Assembly: GCA_031292555.1 (NCBI GenBank)
Contig: JARLGV010000030.1
Location: forward strand, 99,755 to 163,754
From: Fimbriimonas sp.
GTDB lineage: Bacteria; Armatimonadota; Fimbriimonadia; Fimbriimonadales; Fimbriimonadaceae
Direction of reading: 5' to 3'
DNA: 64,000 bases
The notes beneath the pieces were generated by a model that was not told the DNA's origin, did not search any database, and saw nothing but the letters and a program-made list of their open reading frames with translations. Positions within the stretch are counted from its first letter, which is position 1; each line of letters starts with the position of its first letter. This document shows positions 8,064 through 17,064 of this stretch, piece by piece. Both the position numbers and the translations under genes were made by a program.

Positions 8064-8409
8064 TAGGACCATGTGCCGCCGCACATTGCCGGTTCCGGTT
8101 CATCCACTTGTGTCTGTAAACTGACTGGCGGAAGAGCATCGAAAGGCGGGAGATTGGGTTGAAATGATGAGCCAGGGGCACGACTGGTGAAACCTCCCCA
8201 CCCAGCCATCTCCCCCCGCGGACGGAAGGCGAGGGAACCGGCCGCCCGGCCGTAACCGTTCTGCCGGTTGGTTGAAAGCCTGTAGAATGGCTCCCTCGCC
8301 TCCACCGCTACTTCGCCGACGGAGGGCTGGATGCGTCCCTTCGTCGCAGGCCATCCGGCGGTTGACCTACAAGCCCAATTCCAGGCAGTAGATGCCCTAT
8401 ACTGCTCCA
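8064..8409. other. Intergenic region with nested hairpins, possible repeat or structured RNA
   Basis: No convincing gene is seen here. Bases 8228-8236 (GGCGAGGGA) pair with 8292-8300 (TCCCTCGCC), and ACCGGC at 8237-8242 pairs with GCCGGT at 8263-8268, giving a nested two-stem element of about 73 nt. On the minus strand GGGAGAT...ATCTCCC forms a second hairpin around 8150-8215, whose loop contains GGGGAGGTTTCA, a string that recurs nearly unchanged at 28.76 kb. It may be a dispersed intergenic repeat. Confidence 0.35.
8398..8403 (+). promoter_or_regulatory. -10 element, leaderless-type promoter
   Basis: TATACT ends 6 nt before the ATG at 8410 of the DUF3291 gene. Confidence 0.45.
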
Positions 8410-8940
8410 ATGCCGATGAAGCTTGCATTCATGACGTTTGGATCTCTCCTTGGACCGTATGGCGATCCAGCCGTTCAGGGGTTCTGGGATCGGGTGCCTT
8501 CCGTATTCGACTCTTCCGACCAAACAGAGGGGTTTGTCGCACGATCTCGCCGAGATCCGGGTGTCGAGAACCACACTTGGGGCCTCCGCATGTGCCCCAA
8601 GTGTTGGGGTGACAAGATCCTCCCAAAGCATGTCGTAACTCTATCGGTATGGGAAGACCTCGAGTCGGTGACCGCCTTCGCCTACAGTGGCGCCCATGGC
8701 GAGGCGATGAAGCTCCGGAGGGAGTGGTTCGAGCAGCACGAGCAACCTGAACACGTCGCATGGTGGGTCGACGAGGGACATCAACCCACGTTCCAAGAAG
8801 CTGCCGATCGGATGGACCTTCTCCACGATTCCGGCCCAACCGCCTCCGCCTTCAGCCTAAGGAAACCGTACGATCCGTCTGGAACCCTATACCGGATCGA
8901 CAATTCCGCTGTTCGCCGAAAGGCAGAAACCGTTACCTAA
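8410..8940 (+). CDS. DUF3291 family protein
   Basis: A 176-residue soluble protein resembling the DUF3291 family: a beta strand at the start (MKLAFMTFGSLLG), a central SVWEDLESVTAFAYSGAHGEAMKLRREWFEQ segment and the typical WWVDEGHQPTFQEAADRMDLL-type region before a GPTASAFSL ending. Family members are small dimeric alpha/beta-barrel-like proteins of unknown function. The ATG at 8410 is chosen over 8392 because a TATACT -10 ends 6 nt upstream; ATG 8416 is the other option. A CPKC pair near residue 60 is unusual but only two Cys are visible. There is no obvious operon partner. Confidence 0.7.
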   Translation: MPMKLAFMTFGSLLGPYGDPAVQGFWDRVPSVFDSSDQTEGFVARSRRDPGVENHTWGLRMCPKCWGDKILPKHVVTLSVWEDLESVTAFAYSGAHGEAMKLRREWFEQHEQPEHVAWWVDEGHQPTFQEAADRMDLLHDSGPTASAFSLRKPYDPSGTLYRIDNSAVRRKAETVT

Positions 8941-9028
8941 AGAACCTGACGCACGGTCACAGATCATCTTGCAGTTCGAGTTCCCCGAGCGGTGCCTGAC
9001 GTAATGCTGGTCGGCGCTGGCTGGAGAG

Positions 9029-9931
9029 TCAGTGCGCTGCAAGGAGATCGCAGACGTTTTCGATCTCGACGTCGATCATTTGGGCGAGATACTTCTCCAG
9101 GAAGGGGCGGTGGGATGCGCCGACGATGACGAGGACCCGTCGCTTCCCGCTTTCGACGATGCGGCGATAGATGTTCGTGGCCATCGCCAGGTTCCTGAGC
9201 TGCCAAACGCCCAAGCGGACACGGCCAGTGGGCTGCGGAAAGCCCTCGTCGAGGAGGATTTCCCACTCAATCCGAACGTCGTCCGCCAACATCTCTGGCT
9301 CGTTGATGTGGGCCAGGTACTCGACTAGGCTCCGGCGAGATGCCTTGAGTTCGTTCATTCCGGCATGGAGTTGCTCCGCCCACCGGTCGACCCCAAACGC
9401 CCGATATCCGGCCATTAGTTCTTCTCCGACCGGCTCAATTCGGTACTCGTCGGTGAAATCGTCGATCGGCCATAGTTCGTCGACACCGCATCGCTTGGCG
9501 AGAGGGATGCCGAGTACCACGTCTTCCCTTCGGCTGGCCAGTCCGCCATCCAGCACCTGGACAAGCTCTCGGGGCAAACCCAAGGCGGCCTTCGCGCCAT
9601 CCTCCATCGACGACCAGATCAACAACGCGTTGTTCAGGTCATATGCCGCAACCCTCTTGACCACCTCGTGGTCTCCTTCGTTCGCCACTGCCGCTGCAGC
9701 AAGCATATCGGAGGCGAAGGAATCCAGCGCCTCATCATAACGCTGCCGATCGCCCAGCATCGATACAATCGACACACCCGAAAGCCGCTCGATCGCGACT
9801 GCATCGGGTTCGAAGGCGGCGAGAGTCTCGACAAGTTCGGATACCTCGTCGCCTGTCGGCGGCGGCTCTATCCGTTTGAAATGGTCTACGCCGAGGACGG
9901 CGATACTAACGGGGACAGAGTTGGTCGGCAT
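9029..9931 (-). CDS. TraB/PrgY-like protein (DUF5694-like)
   Basis: A 300-residue protein with no signal peptide. The N-terminus (SIAVLGVDHFKR) and C-terminus (RVLVIVGASHRPFLEKYL) hold the paired G-x-x-H strands that characterise the TraB/GumN/DUF5694 superfamily, proposed to be metalloproteases or hydrolases with conserved His and Glu residues. EPDAVAIER in between matches the conserved acidic strand. The middle is helical. It stands alone between the DUF3291 gene and a 440-bp intergenic stretch. Activity is unproven for this subfamily, so the functional call stops at the fold. Confidence 0.6.
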   Translation of the reverse strand: MPTNSVPVSIAVLGVDHFKRIEPPPTGDEVSELVETLAAFEPDAVAIERLSGVSIVSMLGDRQRYDEALDSFASDMLAAAAVANEGDHEVVKRVAAYDLNNALLIWSSMEDGAKAALGLPRELVQVLDGGLASRREDVVLGIPLAKRCGVDELWPIDDFTDEYRIEPVGEELMAGYRAFGVDRWAEQLHAGMNELKASRRSLVEYLAHINEPEMLADDVRIEWEILLDEGFPQPTGRVRLGVWQLRNLAMATNIYRRIVESGKRRVLVIVGASHRPFLEKYLAQMIDVEIENVCDLLAAH

Positions 9932-10356
9932 TGGCAGATTCTCATTCGCAGATAATAGGGATTAGGTTGCGTTCTTCGACTATTCGCGCCGGATCGGGAA
10001 GGCGATCTATAAGTCTGTACTCGGCAGAACCAAGACCAACAGCCTGCCTTGTGAGTCATATTCTTGAAATAGGTGTAGTCGACAGATAATCCGACGATTC
10101 GCCTGTGCTGTTCCGCAAGCATTCGGACACGCCGCAACCCATGAGCAAATGGAGGCAGGTTCAAAAGTGGGTGCTCGGAACGTGACTTTCGCCGGCTCGT
10201 GCCTTGCGAAGATGTGGCTGAACTGCAAGCCATCGACTCCGATCGGCTCTTGCACAGGAGCGACCATCCTGCGACTACAGGCACTGCGGAGGGGCGGCCC
10301 CGATAGACCGATTAGTAGCTGCACCTGGACTCATGGGCTACTGCCGTTGTACGACA
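9932..10356. other. Long intergenic stretch without recognised feature
   Basis: Small open frames on both strands here have unlikely compositions (Arg/Ser/Cys-rich) and no start signal. I see no tRNA, terminator or repeat. Confidence 0.5.
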
Positions 10357-10371
10357 CCCATGTAACATGGG
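10357..10371. promoter_or_regulatory. Operator-like palindrome over the GH44 promoter
   Basis: CCCATGTAACATGGG is a perfect 7+1+7 palindrome. It covers the TAACAT -10 hexamer (10363-10368) of the GH44 gene, so a protein bound here would block transcription. Confidence 0.45.
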
Positions 10372-10375
10372 ATCT

Positions 10376-11956
10376 ATGGTCGTCCTTGCGTGTTTGGCAC
10401 TTCTTCCAGCCGTCGCCGACTTCTCGACGCGCATCCAGATCGATGCGCGCAAGCAGACGCCGATCTCACCTTACATCTACGGCGTCAACTATCCGGACAC
10501 TTGGATTTACGACTGGCTGGCGGACTGGGACAAGTACCATGACGGTTTCACGCTTGCCCGCGAGGGAGGGAACCGGTTCACTGCCTATAACTGGGAAACC
10601 AATGCGAGCAATGCCGGTCACGACTACTTCTTCGAGAACGACGACTACCTTTCGGTGAGCAGCGAACCAGGTTGGACGGTTAGCCGATTCCTCAAATACG
10701 TACAGTCGGCCGGAGCGGCCGCACTCCTCACGGTTCCGACGCTCGGCTATGTATCAGCCGACAAAGACACAGAACGGGACGGCGGACGCGACGTATCGCA
10801 CAGTAAGGACTACCTGCATACCAGGTTCTTCAAATCGGTGGCGCGAAAGCCGGGCGGACACTTTACCTATCCGCCGGATACCACTGACGGAGTGGTTTAC
10901 CAGGACGAGTTCGTTCATTGGGTCGAATCAGTTAAGTCCTCGAACACTCCAGTTTGGTATTCGCTCGATAACGAGCCAGACTTCTGGTACGAAACCCACA
11001 AGCGTCTCCAACCCGACAAGCCAACCTACGCCGAGATCATCGCGAACAACCTCGAATATGCGGCTGCGATCAAAGGAGTGGCACCCGACAGCCTCATCTT
11101 TGGACCGGTCAACTACGGTTGGTATGGGATGCGCGCTTTTCAAGGCGCTAAGGACGCCAACGGACGGGACTTCGTCGACACATACCTCGACGCCGTCCAC
11201 GAGGCGAACAAGAGGGCGGGAAAGCAACTTATCGACGTCTACGACTTCCACTGGTACCCGGAGGCGATGGGTGACGGCGTGCGAATCATCTACCACGCGG
11301 GGCCGGACAAGCCCGGAACGACCCAAGCACGGATTCAAGCTCCCCGGTCTCTGTGGGATCCGACATATATCGAACAGAGTTGGATCACGAAATCGCTGGG
11401 CAACAAGGCGATTCGGCTGCTCCCCGACATGATGGAACGCATTAGGAAGCACTGCCCCGGTATGAAGTTGGCGATAACCGAGTATGAGTTCGGCGCCCGC
11501 GATCGGATCGACGGCGCTCTTGCCCAGGCGGACGCCCTTGGCGCTTTCGGACGCTTAGGACTGTTTGCCGCCTGTCATTGGGGACTCAACCATCAAGAGC
11601 ATGCCGCGATGTCGGCTTTCAAGGCCTTTACGGACTATGATCGAAGGGGCTCACGCTTCGGCGACCGCGCGCTTCAGGTTCAGGGCGAAAACCCGTTGCT
11701 GGAGTCGATCTATGCCGCGCGAGACTCGAACGATCCACATCGGCTGACGGTCGTGGCGATCAACAAGGGAGGCGTCGGATCGCAGTCCATTTCGCTGGCG
11801 ATCAAAGGCTTTTCTCCGCGTACGGGCAGAGGTTTCACGGTACAGGACGGCGTTTACGAAACACCCCAGTCCACTCTTATCGTCACCAAGCAAGGTGAAG
11901 CGTCGTTCGTGACTCCCCCGCTGAGCATCACGACCGTCGAGTTGAGCGACCGATAA
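10376..11956 (+). CDS. Glycoside hydrolase family 44 protein (endoglucanase or xyloglucanase)
   Basis: A 526-residue secreted enzyme. A short signal peptide (MVVLACLALLPAVA) precedes the catalytic domain. GH44 hallmarks are REGGNRFTAYNWETNASNAG (about residues 62-81), the acid/base Glu200 in LDNEPD and the nucleophile Glu369 in ITEYEFG, matching the family's two catalytic glutamates. A small beta domain completes the protein, as in other GH44 enzymes. The family cleaves beta-1,4-glucans such as carboxymethylcellulose and xyloglucan with retention. ATG 10376 is chosen over 10367 because TAACAT ends 7 nt upstream, and the signal peptide then starts at once. The palindrome at 10357-10371 suggests dedicated repression. 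Confidence 0.9.
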   Translation: MVVLACLALLPAVADFSTRIQIDARKQTPISPYIYGVNYPDTWIYDWLADWDKYHDGFTLAREGGNRFTAYNWETNASNAGHDYFFENDDYLSVSSEPGWTVSRFLKYVQSAGAAALLTVPTLGYVSADKDTERDGGRDVSHSKDYLHTRFFKSVARKPGGHFTYPPDTTDGVVYQDEFVHWVESVKSSNTPVWYSLDNEPDFWYETHKRLQPDKPTYAEIIANNLEYAAAIKGVAPDSLIFGPVNYGWYGMRAFQGAKDANGRDFVDTYLDAVHEANKRAGKQLIDVYDFHWYPEAMGDGVRIIYHAGPDKPGTTQARIQAPRSLWDPTYIEQSWITKSLGNKAIRLLPDMMERIRKHCPGMKLAITEYEFGARDRIDGALAQADALGAFGRLGLFAACHWGLNHQEHAAMSAFKAFTDYDRRGSRFGDRALQVQGENPLLESIYAARDSNDPHRLTVVAINKGGVGSQSISLAIKGFSPRTGRGFTVQDGVYETPQSTLIVTKQGEASFVTPPLSITTVELSDR

Positions 11957-12008
11957 CCGATATCGACAAAAGCGAGCCGGAGGCTAACCTAACCTGGTCC
12001 CCGTCTTG

Positions 12009-12014
12009 GATAAT
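12009..12014 (+). promoter_or_regulatory. -10 element, leaderless-type promoter
   Basis: GATAAT ends 7 nt before the ATG at 12022 of the cyclase gene. Confidence 0.45.
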
Positions 12015-12021
12015 GAGAACT

Positions 12022-13323
12022 ATGGACGGGAACGCTCCACAGCCACAGGGGAAAGAGCAGCGGATTCTCGCCGCGATCGTGTTTACCGACGTCGTCGGGT
12101 TCAGCAAGTTGGCCGCCCAAAATGAGGCGCGAGTCTACACGGCCCTGCAACGGGACATGGGAATCATCACCAGTCTGTGCCGAGCGCATAGCGGCCAAGT
12201 GCTCAATACGATGGGTGACGGCATGCTCCTCTGCTTCACCAGCGCGGTTGACGCCATGTCCTGTGCCGTCGAAATTCAGCGCACTTTATATTCCCAGTCC
12301 TCGACGATCCCCGCCACCGACGTTCTCCACCACCGAATCGGCGTCCACCTCGGCGACATTATCATGAGCGGGGACAACGTCTTCGGAGACGGCGTGAACA
12401 TCGCTGCGCGCCTCCAGGCGGAGGCAAAACCGGACGGCATCTGCTTCTCCAAGACCGTTCACGAGGTCATCAAGAACAAGCTGAAAATCGACGCTCAATA
12501 CATGGCGCCCAGGCAGCTCAAAAACATTGGGAAGGTAGAGATCTGGCAGATCCCGCCGATCGAAGAGGCGCGCCAGAAGACAATGAACGAGTTGATCAGC
12601 GCGCCGTTGGACGTGAAACAAGATACGACTGGGGCGGTTGGGTTCAAGTCCGTTGGCCTGGTGCTCGCCGTTTTGATCTGCCTTGGCTCAATCATGTTCC
12701 TGGTCCGAATCGCCGCGAATCGGGGTATTCCGCCATCCGCGAAACCGGGTACCGCCCTGAAGGACCCGAATGCAGCGGTCCGTATATGGGCGGCTAATGC
12801 GAAGAAGGGGCAAGGCGATGCCTCTCCGGGGAATGCGAGCGGACCAGGCGCCGGAACAAACAACTCAACCACGATGCCGGCTTCGACCGGACCATCAGTT
12901 GCGGAACTTCAGGCCAAATTTGATACTCTCAAGGGGCAATTCGAATTCGAACAAGCAGCGGCCCTCTTGCAGGGTGACGGGAAAACGATCCCAAATGCCG
13001 CTACGATGGCTCAGACGTTTTCCGATCTGGCAGAAATGAAGCGATGGATGGACGCCGAGGTGAACAACGCCACCGCGAGCAATAAAATCTCGTGCACGAT
13101 GCTCATCAATGGAGCCCAAACCGAGGTCGGCGTCTATCGGGATCCTTCCGGAGCCGGCTACATGGTCGAGACGTCCAGTGGCTCAACGCCCGTGCCATTC
13201 GGCCAACTCGGCGCCGCGGGCATAGGGGCAATCGCGCAGGCCCTGATAAGCCATCCGATCACGAATCAGCAACCGAAGGCGCAAACCTGGGTTGGCGAAC
13301 TACAACAGGTCTATCCGGGCTAA
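12022..13323 (+). CDS. Class III adenylate/guanylate cyclase-domain membrane protein
   Basis: A 433-residue protein with an N-terminal class III cyclase homology domain (residues 14-175). Metal-binding Asp23 (FTDVVGFS) and Asp66 (MGDG) are present, as are the transition-state Asn and Arg in FGDGVNIAARLQ. The usual base-recognition Lys four residues before Asp66 is Asn62, and the residue before VFGDG is also Asn, so nucleotide preference is uncertain and activity could be altered. A transmembrane helix (about residues 208-230, GLVLAVLICLGSIMFLVRI) separates the cytosolic cyclase from a Gly/Ser/Thr-rich linker and an external C-terminal domain of unknown fold. This order (catalytic domain first, external domain last) suits a sensor. 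ATG 12022 is preferred over 12013 because of the GATAAT spacing. Confidence 0.85.
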   Translation: MDGNAPQPQGKEQRILAAIVFTDVVGFSKLAAQNEARVYTALQRDMGIITSLCRAHSGQVLNTMGDGMLLCFTSAVDAMSCAVEIQRTLYSQSSTIPATDVLHHRIGVHLGDIIMSGDNVFGDGVNIAARLQAEAKPDGICFSKTVHEVIKNKLKIDAQYMAPRQLKNIGKVEIWQIPPIEEARQKTMNELISAPLDVKQDTTGAVGFKSVGLVLAVLICLGSIMFLVRIAANRGIPPSAKPGTALKDPNAAVRIWAANAKKGQGDASPGNASGPGAGTNNSTTMPASTGPSVAELQAKFDTLKGQFEFEQAAALLQGDGKTIPNAATMAQTFSDLAEMKRWMDAEVNNATASNKISCTMLINGAQTEVGVYRDPSGAGYMVETSSGSTPVPFGQLGAAGIGAIAQALISHPITNQQPKAQTWVGELQQVYPG

Positions 13324-13381
13324 CGGCGCCAGTTTCGAATGGGTCGACCACCCGGTCCGGCGGGTATCCTGTTAGCTTCCC

Positions 13382-15205
13382 ATGGGATTCGTTCAACGCA
13401 CTAAATCGTGTGGCGAGCTTCGAGCCGAACACGAGAGTCAGCAAGTCAGCCTCAATGGCTGGGCGCATAAGGTCCGCGACCTTGGAGGCGTGATGTTCAT
13501 CGACCTCCGTGACCGAACCGGCCTGGTTCAGTTGACCCTGGATCCCGTGTCATTCCCGAATCGAGCCGAAATCCGCAACGAATCCTGTCTCTCAGTGACG
13601 GGAATCGTCAAGGTTCGTGCCGAGGAAACGAAGAATCCCAAGATGGCTACCGGCGACATTGAGATCGTGGTGACGTCCTACAGCGTCCTTGGCGCCGCCA
13701 AGCCACTTCCCTTCCCGGTCAGCGACGAAGAGCAGATGGAGTCGGTGAACGAAGAGTTGCGAATCAGGCATCGCTACCTCGACCTGCGCCGGCCTTCGAT
13801 GTACCGCCGCATGGCCATTCGCGGCGCAGCTCTACGCCGGATTCGCGCGTTCCTCGATGAGCAGCAGTTCCTAGAAGTCGAAACGCCCATCATTACGAAG
13901 TCCACTCCAGAGGGCGCACGCGACTACCTAGTGGCATACCGCCTGAATCCTGGCTTCTGGTACGCGTTGCCCCAAAGCCCTCAGCAGTATAAACAACTGC
14001 TCATGGTCGCCGGCATTGAGCGGTACTACCAGATCGCCCGCTGTTTCCGCGACGAAAGTTCACGCGCCGACCGTCAGCCTGAGTTCACCCAACTTGACAT
14101 GGAGATGTCGTTCGTCACTCAGGAGGATATTCTCCAACTCACTGAGGGGTTGATGATCGATGTCGTAAATGGTTTGATTGAGGAGTTCGGACTTGAAAAG
14201 GACCCCGTGGAACCATTCGAGCGAATGACCTACGATGAGGCGATGTACTTCTACGGCTGCGACAAGCCGGATCTACGCTTTGGACTTCGCTTGTTCGACG
14301 TCACCGAGGCCGTGAATACGTGCGAGTTTGGCGTCTTCAAGAACACGATCGAGGCAGGCGGCATGATTCGCGGCGTTCGATATCCGGGCGGCTCCAAACT
14401 GTCACGCAAGGAGATCGGTCAACTTGAGGAGTTCTGCCGCGAGTTCGGCGGAAAGGGAATGGCATCGATCGCCGTCGAAACCCCAGGACCCGACGCGCCG
14501 GCAGGGGGATATGTAAGCCCAAAGGGTCTGACCGTTCGAAGTAGCATAGCCAAGTTTTTCACGGAAGCAGAGCTAGATACCATCCTCGACGCGGCGAGCG
14601 CGGAAGAGGGCGATCTGCTCTGCCTTGTCGCGGACAGCTATACGACCGCCAACAACGTGCTCTATCGACTCCGCCTCGAGATCGGAAACCGATGCGGTCT
14701 GCGCGATCCGCGCAAGCTGAAGTACTGCTGGATTCTCGATTTCCCACTCGTGGAATGGGACGCCGAGTCGGGCCGATGGAGTCCGTCGCACCACCCGTTC
14801 ACGATGCCCAAGGAAGAGGACCTGATCTACTTGGACACCGACCCCGGTCGTATCCGAGCCGATTGCTACGACATGGTGGTCAACGGCATGGAGTGCGCCA
14901 GCGGGTCAATCCGTATCCATCGAAGCGAGATCCAAGCGCGGATCTTTACGCTCCTGGGCATCGATGAGAAGACTCAGCAGGAGAGGTTCGGCCACATGCT
15001 CGAAGCCTTCGCTTACGGCGCCCCTCCCCACGGCGGCATCGCCCCCGGCATCGACCGCCTCGTGATGATCCTGACCGACACGGAGAACATCCGCGAAGTC
15101 ATCGCCTTCCCCAAGATCGGCAGCGGCTACGACCCCATGATGGACGCACCCAGCACCGTTGACGCCCAACAATGGGCCGAACTCGGGCTGAGGCTAAGCA
15201 ACTAG
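13382..15205 (+). CDS. aspS: Aspartyl-tRNA synthetase
   Basis: A 607-residue bacterial-type class II synthetase attaching Asp to tRNA-Asp. Domain order is normal: N-terminal OB-fold anticodon-binding domain ([22 protein letters not shown]), catalytic core with motif 2 ([30 protein letters not shown]), the bacterial GAD insertion (about residues 300-410), and motif 3 ([15 protein letters not shown]). Length equals the usual bacterial AspRS. The start has no strong Shine-Dalgarno; a TATCCT hexamer lies 11 nt upstream. No Asn-tRNA amidotransferase gene is nearby to tell whether it is discriminating. Confidence 0.97.
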   Translation: MGFVQRTKSCGELRAEHESQQVSLNGWAHKVRDLGGVMFIDLRDRTGLVQLTLDPVSFPNRAEIRNESCLSVTGIVKVRAEETKNPKMATGDIEIVVTSYSVLGAAKPLPFPVSDEEQMESVNEELRIRHRYLDLRRPSMYRRMAIRGAALRRIRAFLDEQQFLEVETPIITKSTPEGARDYLVAYRLNPGFWYALPQSPQQYKQLLMVAGIERYYQIARCFRDESSRADRQPEFTQLDMEMSFVTQEDILQLTEGLMIDVVNGLIEEFGLEKDPVEPFERMTYDEAMYFYGCDKPDLRFGLRLFDVTEAVNTCEFGVFKNTIEAGGMIRGVRYPGGSKLSRKEIGQLEEFCREFGGKGMASIAVETPGPDAPAGGYVSPKGLTVRSSIAKFFTEAELDTILDAASAEEGDLLCLVADSYTTANNVLYRLRLEIGNRCGLRDPRKLKYCWILDFPLVEWDAESGRWSPSHHPFTMPKEEDLIYLDTDPGRIRADCYDMVVNGMECASGSIRIHRSEIQARIFTLLGIDEKTQQERFGHMLEAFAYGAPPHGGIAPGIDRLVMILTDTENIREVIAFPKIGSGYDPMMDAPSTVDAQQWAELGLRLSN

Positions 15206-15415
15206 TGGTTTAGGGGAAACGCAAAGCAGACGTAGGCCAGCGTTTTCCCTTCGCCTCGCCCAAAAGGCCGTAGAACCGTCCCCTTCGGGGCCGAAATCGC
15301 TCCGGCGTCCCATACCCAGGGCTGACGCCCACTGGGCTGGCAGAGCCATGCCCCCTTGGGGCTGTATAACCTCGCCGCGTCGCTTCGTGCGAAGCACTTT
15401 CAGTATGTGGGTTTT
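15206..15415. repeat. GC-rich hairpin cluster between convergent genes
   Basis: This gap between aspS and the AccB-like gene holds several short hairpins: CCCC-TTCG-GGGC near 15280, CCCAG...CTGGG near 15320-15345, a GCCCCC/GGGGCT pair near 15350, and GCTTCG-TG-CGAAGC at about 15383. The texture resembles dispersed intergenic repeats reported from soil and planctomycete-like genomes. It probably also serves as a bidirectional terminator. Confidence 0.35.
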
Positions 15416-15865
15416 TTAGCCCACGTACAGAAGCACGTCGCCTGGCTGGACCATCGCGCCGGTTTCGGCTACTAGTTTGATCACGGTTCCGCTAACAGTG
15501 GATGGTATCTCGTTGAAGACCTTCATCGCTTCGATCAATCCAACGATCTGTCCGGCAGAAACGGGCTCCCCTTCCCTGACGAAGGGCGGCGAGGAGGGAC
15601 TTGGCGACACATAGAAGATGCCGTTCATCGGACTTGTAATGGGAATGCCCTTGGGAACCTCTACCTCGTCCGGCTGCTCGGCCTCAGAATAGCCGTCCGA
15701 GGATCCGGAGTCTTCAACGGCGACGCTCTCGATGGAGACCGTCTTGGTCGCGCTTCGCCTCTTGAATGCGATTCGGAATCCGCCGGTTTCTAGCGATGCT
15801 TCGGCGAGGCGAAACTCCTCCATCATGTCCGCCAGCTCAGTGATCTTTTCGTGGTTCTCCGACAC
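15416..15865 (-). CDS. accB: Biotin carboxyl carrier protein-like, acetyl-CoA carboxylase (AccB)
   Basis: A 149-residue protein. Residues 72-149 form the biotinyl/lipoyl domain, with the biotin-accepting Lys115 in EAMKVFNEI and the flanking hydrophobic strands (GQIVGLIEAMK, GDVLLYVG). The N-terminal 40 residues are a helix-strand region as in AccB (ITELADMMEEFRLAEASL), then an acidic linker (about 42-70). It would carry CO2 between biotin carboxylase and carboxyltransferase in fatty-acid synthesis. No accC or accAD is adjacent. The start codon is GTG; a CATAAT hexamer ends 6 nt upstream, so the transcript may be leaderless. It is divergent from the aldo/keto reductase-like operon. Confidence 0.85.
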   Translation of the reverse strand: MSENHEKITELADMMEEFRLAEASLETGGFRIAFKRRSATKTVSIESVAVEDSGSSDGYSEAEQPDEVEVPKGIPITSPMNGIFYVSPSPSSPPFVREGEPVSAGQIVGLIEAMKVFNEIPSTVSGTVIKLVAETGAMVQPGDVLLYVG

Positions 15866-15871
15866 GCGTGA

Positions 15872-15877
15872 ATTATG
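15872..15877 (-). promoter_or_regulatory. -10 element, leaderless-type promoter
   Basis: CATAAT on the minus strand ends 6 nt before the GTG start of the AccB-like gene. Confidence 0.45.
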
Positions 15878-15896
15878 GCCGATACGCTTCGGCAGG

Positions 15897-15902
15897 TATT
15901 CT
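15897..15902 (+). promoter_or_regulatory. -10 element, leaderless-type promoter
   Basis: TATTCT ends 5 nt before the in-frame GTG at 15908, the preferred start of the aldo/keto reductase-like gene. Confidence 0.35.
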
Positions 15903-15907
15903 CAACC

Positions 15908-16798
15908 GTGGCATCCGGTGTGCTTGGTCGAACAAACCGAGTCTTTCCTCCCGTCTGGCTGAGTCTCGCCATTGGACCGGGAGGCGAGGATCTCAATGCA
16001 CTGGTGGCTGCCGCAATCGAGGCCGACGCGCCGATCGACGTTAGTAGCCATCCCGCACTTTGGGGCGGCAAACTGCGCGGGTCCTCGCCGGTATTGATGT
16101 GCGCCGGCAACTTCGACTTCGAGAACGCGACATCCGAGTCGCACGCCTCCGATTTAGTCCAGGCTAACCTCATCGAGGTGCTTTCCTCCATCGGCCGAGA
16201 GCGCATTGACTTCTTCTTCCTCCGGTGCCGCAGGATGACCGAGGAATACCAGATCAGCGGGGCTCTTCAGACTTTGGATTGGGCAAAGGAGGAGGGCTTG
16301 GTTGGCCACATTGGCATCTCCTCCGACGGTCCGTCGATGGCAACCCTCGGGTTCTGGCAGTTCCACGATGCCTTCGAAGTACTTCTCGTGCCTCGGAACC
16401 ACTACGACGATGAGTCCTATCGCACCCTATCGCCCCTGGCACGGGAAAGACGCGTCGGCATTGTCACATCGAGGCCACTGAATTGGGGCTATGGCCTTCC
16501 CTTTACGGCGCTGCCCGCTCAGTGGCGCCTAACGAACCTAACCCAGTCATTTTACGGTCTAACTTTGGTTCAAGCCGTGATTGCGGATCTAGCGGAGGAT
16601 CATCCCGTGCTAGTGGGAGTTCGGACTGTCGAAGAGGTAAGGCAGGCGATTCAGGCGCCGTCCCTCAAACGCCCCGAAGGCCTGTCCGCGATGCTTCAAC
16701 CGTTCGTGGAGTTGTTTGACGACGAATCCCAGTGGACTGAGCTATTATCCAGCTCAAACGCGCTGTTTCGTGATGCTGCGAAGAGGAGGCTGGCATGA
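15908..16798 (+). CDS. Aldo/keto reductase-fold protein lacking the catalytic tetrad
   Basis: A 296-residue protein beginning VLGRTNRVFPPVWLSLAIG, matching the LGRTG start of aldo/keto reductases (AKR). Of the catalytic tetrad only Asp44 (APIDVSSHP) remains: the Tyr position five residues later is Pro49, the Lys strand (VLMCAGNF) has Ala, and the His strand (IDFFFLRCRR) has Arg. The intact AKR at 38 kb in this window shows all four, so the loss is real. It is probably a pseudo-enzyme with a binding or scaffolding role. GTG 15908 is favoured over ATG 15875 because it fits the family N-terminus and a TATTCT promoter; ATG 15875 remains possible. First gene of a four-gene operon with 1-4 bp overlaps. 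Confidence 0.75.
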   Translation: MASGVLGRTNRVFPPVWLSLAIGPGGEDLNALVAAAIEADAPIDVSSHPALWGGKLRGSSPVLMCAGNFDFENATSESHASDLVQANLIEVLSSIGRERIDFFFLRCRRMTEEYQISGALQTLDWAKEEGLVGHIGISSDGPSMATLGFWQFHDAFEVLLVPRNHYDDESYRTLSPLARERRVGIVTSRPLNWGYGLPFTALPAQWRLTNLTQSFYGLTLVQAVIADLAEDHPVLVGVRTVEEVRQAIQAPSLKRPEGLSAMLQPFVELFDDESQWTELLSSSNALFRDAAKRRLA

Positions 16799-17064
16799 AT
16801 GATTCATCAATGAACGTCGCAATGTACGGCCTGATGTTTCTATGCGCGGTCATGTCCGTGTTCAATGTGCTTCGCCATCGGAAGCGGGGTTGGGGCGCGG
16901 TCTTCCTATCAGCGGCGTTTCTAGTGATGGGCGTCGTGATCTACCTTTACCGAACGAATGCTCCAGACTCGCAGGTTAGGTCCTTTACGATTGTGCTGGT
17001 GATACTCGTGTCCGCCGATTTCCTTTATCGAGCGAGCCGGACGACATCGAAGGGGCCAAAATGA
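16795..17064 (+). CDS. Small integral membrane protein of unknown function
   Basis: An 89-residue protein with three predicted hydrophobic helices (about residues 6-24, 34-51 and 62-78) and basic loops (RHRKRG; RASRTTSKGPK at the end). It overlaps the previous gene by ATGA and the next gene by ATGA, so it is translated as part of the operon. I do not recognise a family. Its place between a pseudo-AKR and a flavoprotein suggests a membrane anchor or partner for one of them, which is only inference. Confidence 0.7.
   Translation: MNDSSMNVAMYGLMFLCAVMSVFNVLRHRKRGWGAVFLSAAFLVMGVVIYLYRTNAPDSQVRSFTIVLVILVSADFLYRASRTTSKGPK

Noticed and set aside
9886..10324. Minus-strand frames in the gap before the GH44 gene.
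   Set aside because: Low-quality composition, mutually overlapping in different frames, no start signals.
13365..13370. TATCCT before aspS as a leaderless promoter.
   Set aside because: Its spacing to the ATG is 11 nt, longer than in the other cases, so it was left out of the set.
15194..15397. 67-residue minus-strand frame in the hairpin-rich gap.
   Set aside because: It lies entirely within the repeat-like hairpins; such elements often give false short proteins.
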